The notes under the pieces are model-generated. The model did no database searches. It was not told the origin of the DNA and was given only the letters and a program-made list of their open reading frames with translations. The translations under genes and the position numbers were made by a program. A DNA stretch of 64,000 nt from Sulfitobacter sp. D7 (GTDB lineage Bacteria > Pseudomonadota > Alphaproteobacteria > Rhodobacterales > Rhodobacteraceae). Positions within the stretch are counted from its first letter, which is position 1. The number at the start of each line of letters is the position of its first letter. The stretch lies in contig NZ_CP020694.1 in the NCBI RefSeq assembly GCF_003611275.1, positions 620,001-684,000 of the forward strand, in the 5' to 3' direction. This document shows, one piece after another, positions 62,319 through 64,000 of this stretch.

Positions 62319-63581
62319 TCAGCCTTGGTCGGGTTTCAAGAACCCGACCAGCAGCGCCGACAGGGCCACCATGATCGCCGCCGCCCCCAGCATCAGGGGC
62401 AGCCCACCAATTTGATAGCTCAGCCCCGACATCAATGTGCCCAACAGCCGCCCGGCGGCATTGGCCATGTAGTAAAACCCCACATCCATCGTCACCCGCT
62501 CGGCCTTTGTGAAGGACAAGATGAGGTAGGAGTGCAGGGAAGAGTTCACCGCAAAGACCGCGCCAAAGGTCAAGAGGCCGATCACAAGCGTCACGGTGAG
62601 CCATGTCTGCGGTCCGTCGCTGAGCAGCGCGGCGAGTGTCAGCGCCGCAGGCACGGCGGCCAATGCCCACGCCCAGCCCTTCGCGGCTAGGATCAACTCA
62701 CCTGCAGGGCGAGATTTTGCCCGCAGCAAGCGCGGCGCATAGATCTGCACCAAGCCATAAAGGATCACCCAGACCGCCATGAATGTGCCGATCATGAAGA
62801 ACGCCGCGCGGTTGCTTTCCTCCGTGCCGTCCGAGAGGACCGCGTAGAAATAGATCGGGATGCCCACCACGAACCACACATCCCGCGCGCCGAACAGAAA
62901 CACCCGTGCCGCGCTCAGCCAATTCACGTTGGGGGATTTGGAGAAGACTTCGGAGAACTTCGCGCCCCTGCGGCCCTTCGGCAGGCCGGGCGGCATGGCG
63001 GTCAGGACGGCGATCAGGATCAGCGCAAGGATCGCGGCCATGCCCAGCACCGCCCAGACAAAGCCGAGCGTGGCCAGCAACGCCGCGCCGAGCAGAAAGC
63101 CCAGACCCTTGACCATGTTCTTGGAGCCCGTCAGCAGCGCGACCCAGCGAAAAAGCCCGCCATCCTCAACCGGCGCCAGCAGCTTCACGGCGGATTTCGA
63201 CGACATCTTGGCCAAATCCTTGGCCACCCCGCTTGCACCCTGAACCAGCATGACGAACACCACCGAGGCACCAACCGCCCAAGACGGATCAAGCTGCGCC
63301 AGCGCCAGCAGCGCCACGATCTGCAAGCCCAGCCCCGCATAAAGCGTCGAGGCCAGCCCAAACCGCGCCGCGATCCAACCCGCGCAGAGGTTGGTGACAA
63401 CCCCCGCGATCTCATAAAGCACAAAGAGATAGGCCAGTTGCACGGGCGAAAAGCCAAGCCGGTGAAAGTGCAACAGCACCAACATGCGCAACGCGCCATC
63501 GGTCAGCATAAAGGCCCAATAGGCCGCCGTGACTGCGATATAGGCCGATAGCCCCTCGGGGCGGGTCGCGCTCTGGCTCAC
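62319..63581 (-). CDS. arsJ: ArsJ, 1-arseno-3-phosphoglycerate efflux transporter
   Basis: A 420-residue major-facilitator protein with 12 helices. The N-terminal [20 protein letters not shown] then [20 protein letters not shown] is diagnostic of ArsJ, which expels 1-arseno-3-phosphoglycerate made by the partner GAPDH, giving net arsenate resistance. The central loop [20 protein letters not shown] is conserved too. It starts at GTG and overlaps the upstream GAPDH stop (GTGA), so the two are translated together. Other ars genes may lie beyond the window edge. Confidence 0.93.
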   Translation of the reverse strand: MSQSATRPEGLSAYIAVTAAYWAFMLTDGALRMLVLLHFHRLGFSPVQLAYLFVLYEIAGVVTNLCAGWIAARFGLASTLYAGLGLQIVALLALAQLDPSWAVGASVVFVMLVQGASGVAKDLAKMSSKSAVKLLAPVEDGGLFRWVALLTGSKNMVKGLGFLLGAALLATLGFVWAVLGMAAILALILIAVLTAMPPGLPKGRRGAKFSEVFSKSPNVNWLSAARVFLFGARDVWFVVGIPIYFYAVLSDGTEESNRAAFFMIGTFMAVWVILYGLVQIYAPRLLRAKSRPAGELILAAKGWAWALAAVPAALTLAALLSDGPQTWLTVTLVIGLLTFGAVFAVNSSLHSYLILSFTKAERVTMDVGFYYMANAAGRLLGTLMSGLSYQIGGLPLMLGAAAIMVALSALLVGFLKPDQG

Positions 63582-64000
63582 AGACTTGCCCCGACCATCA
63601 GCGCTACGTCAACCAAACGGTGCGCGTAGCCCATCTCATTGTCGTACCAAGCGTAGATTTTTACCTGCGTGCCATTCACCACCATGGTGGAGGGCGCGTC
63701 GATGATGCTTGAGCGAGTGTCGTTTGTGTAGTCTGCCGAGACGAGCGGGCGCTCCTCATAGCCTAGGATATCTTTCAATTCCCCTTCAGCGGCGGCTTTG
63801 AACAGGGCGTTCACCTCTTCCACGGTCGTTTCGCGCTCTACCTCAAACACGCAATCGGTCAGCGAAGCGTTCAGCAGTGGCACCCGCACCGCGTGGCCGT
63901 TCAAGCGGCCTTTGAGTTCGGGGTAGATCAACGTGATCGCCGTGGCGCTGCCGGTGGTCGTCGGAATTAGCGAGTTCAGGGCCGAGCGTGCGCGGCGCAG
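63578..64000 (-). CDS. arsenate-linked glyceraldehyde-3-phosphate dehydrogenase, 3' part
   Basis: The last 140 codons of a GAPDH, in frame to the window edge; the 5' part lies beyond base 64000. Visible motifs are [20 protein letters not shown], then [20 protein letters not shown] and the C-terminal [20 protein letters not shown]. The variant [12 protein letters not shown] together with SLTDCVF, and its overlap with arsJ, point to the GAPDH that forms 1-arseno-3-phosphoglycerate, rather than a glycolytic copy. The catalytic cysteine is in the missing part. Confidence 0.93.
   Translation of the reverse strand: MRRARSALNSLIPTTTGSATAITLIYPELKGRLNGHAVRVPLLNASLTDCVFEVERETTVEEVNALFKAAAEGELKDILGYEERPLVSADYTNDTRSSIIDAPSTMVVNGTQVKIYAWYDNEMGYAHRLVDVALMVGASL

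Noticed and set aside
1..64000. Mobile elements, prophage, toxin-antitoxin or defence genes
   Set aside because: I looked for transposase, integrase, restriction, toxin and phage structural motifs and found none. Gene order and codon style look uniform, with no sign of a recent island.

Overview
The window looks like chromosome of an alphaproteobacterium of the Roseobacter group (Rhodobacterales, Rhodobacteraceae-like). This is inferred from gene content and protein style: high GC, a class I lysyl-tRNA synthetase, an NDUFS4-type complex I accessory subunit, a 94-residue protein of the kind labelled 'antifreeze' in this group, many ABC and TRAP importers, and Smo/MtlK-type polyol genes. I see no rRNA, tRNA, CRISPR array, transposase, integrase or phage block. 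The region is a run of catabolic operons separated by housekeeping genes.

1-5657: the end of an N-carbamoyl-amino-acid (beta-ureidopropionase-type) hydrolase, a dihydropyrimidinase and a complete four-gene ABC importer, ending in a strong terminator. Together they suggest uptake and reductive breakdown of pyrimidines or hydantoins. 5892-13826: mostly stand-alone genes: an L,D-transpeptidase, a cold-shock protein with a long leader, a response regulator with an apparent degenerate GGDEF-like output domain, EttA, a universal stress protein next to an AGCS amino-acid symporter, NadD and an EamA exporter. 13927-25737: a DacB-type PBP, a TerB-like protein, class I LysRS, a DUF4864 protein, a large beta-helix protein, a likely outer-membrane barrel, several small envelope or stress proteins (one a 24-residue lipoprotein), UvrB and a complex I accessory subunit.

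25957-37758: an amidase and an IclR regulator on the minus strand, divergent from a long plus-strand operon (M81/MlrC-type metallopeptidase, peptide/opine ABC importer with a fused two-domain ATPase, two M20 hydrolases). It reads as one dedicated pathway for importing and cleaving an amide- or peptide-bonded compound and is the best candidate for an undescribed catabolic system here. 37800-39795: a divergent AraC regulator/SDR pair. 40028-45712: a TRAP importer in one operon with an amidase, a 53-residue membrane protein and a D-2-hydroxyacid dehydrogenase. 45726-48965: two TetR regulators, each beside a clear palindromic operator, controlling an EamA exporter and a zinc-independent MDR oxidoreductase.

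49108-62315: carbohydrate block. It holds a ROK regulator and PfkB sugar kinase; zwf-edd-eda of the Entner-Doudoroff route, preceded by a short leader ORF and a LacI-type palindrome; a LacI regulator; and a Smo-type polyol ABC importer with mannitol 2-dehydrogenase. Mannitol or sorbitol entering through the importer would become fructose, then fructose 6-phosphate, then enter the Entner-Doudoroff pathway; pgi, pgl and sorbitol dehydrogenase are not here. 62319-64000: ArsJ and the end of its partner GAPDH, an arsenate-resistance pair cut by the window edge.

A recurring architectural feature is a strong hairpin just after the binding-protein gene inside three separate transporter operons.
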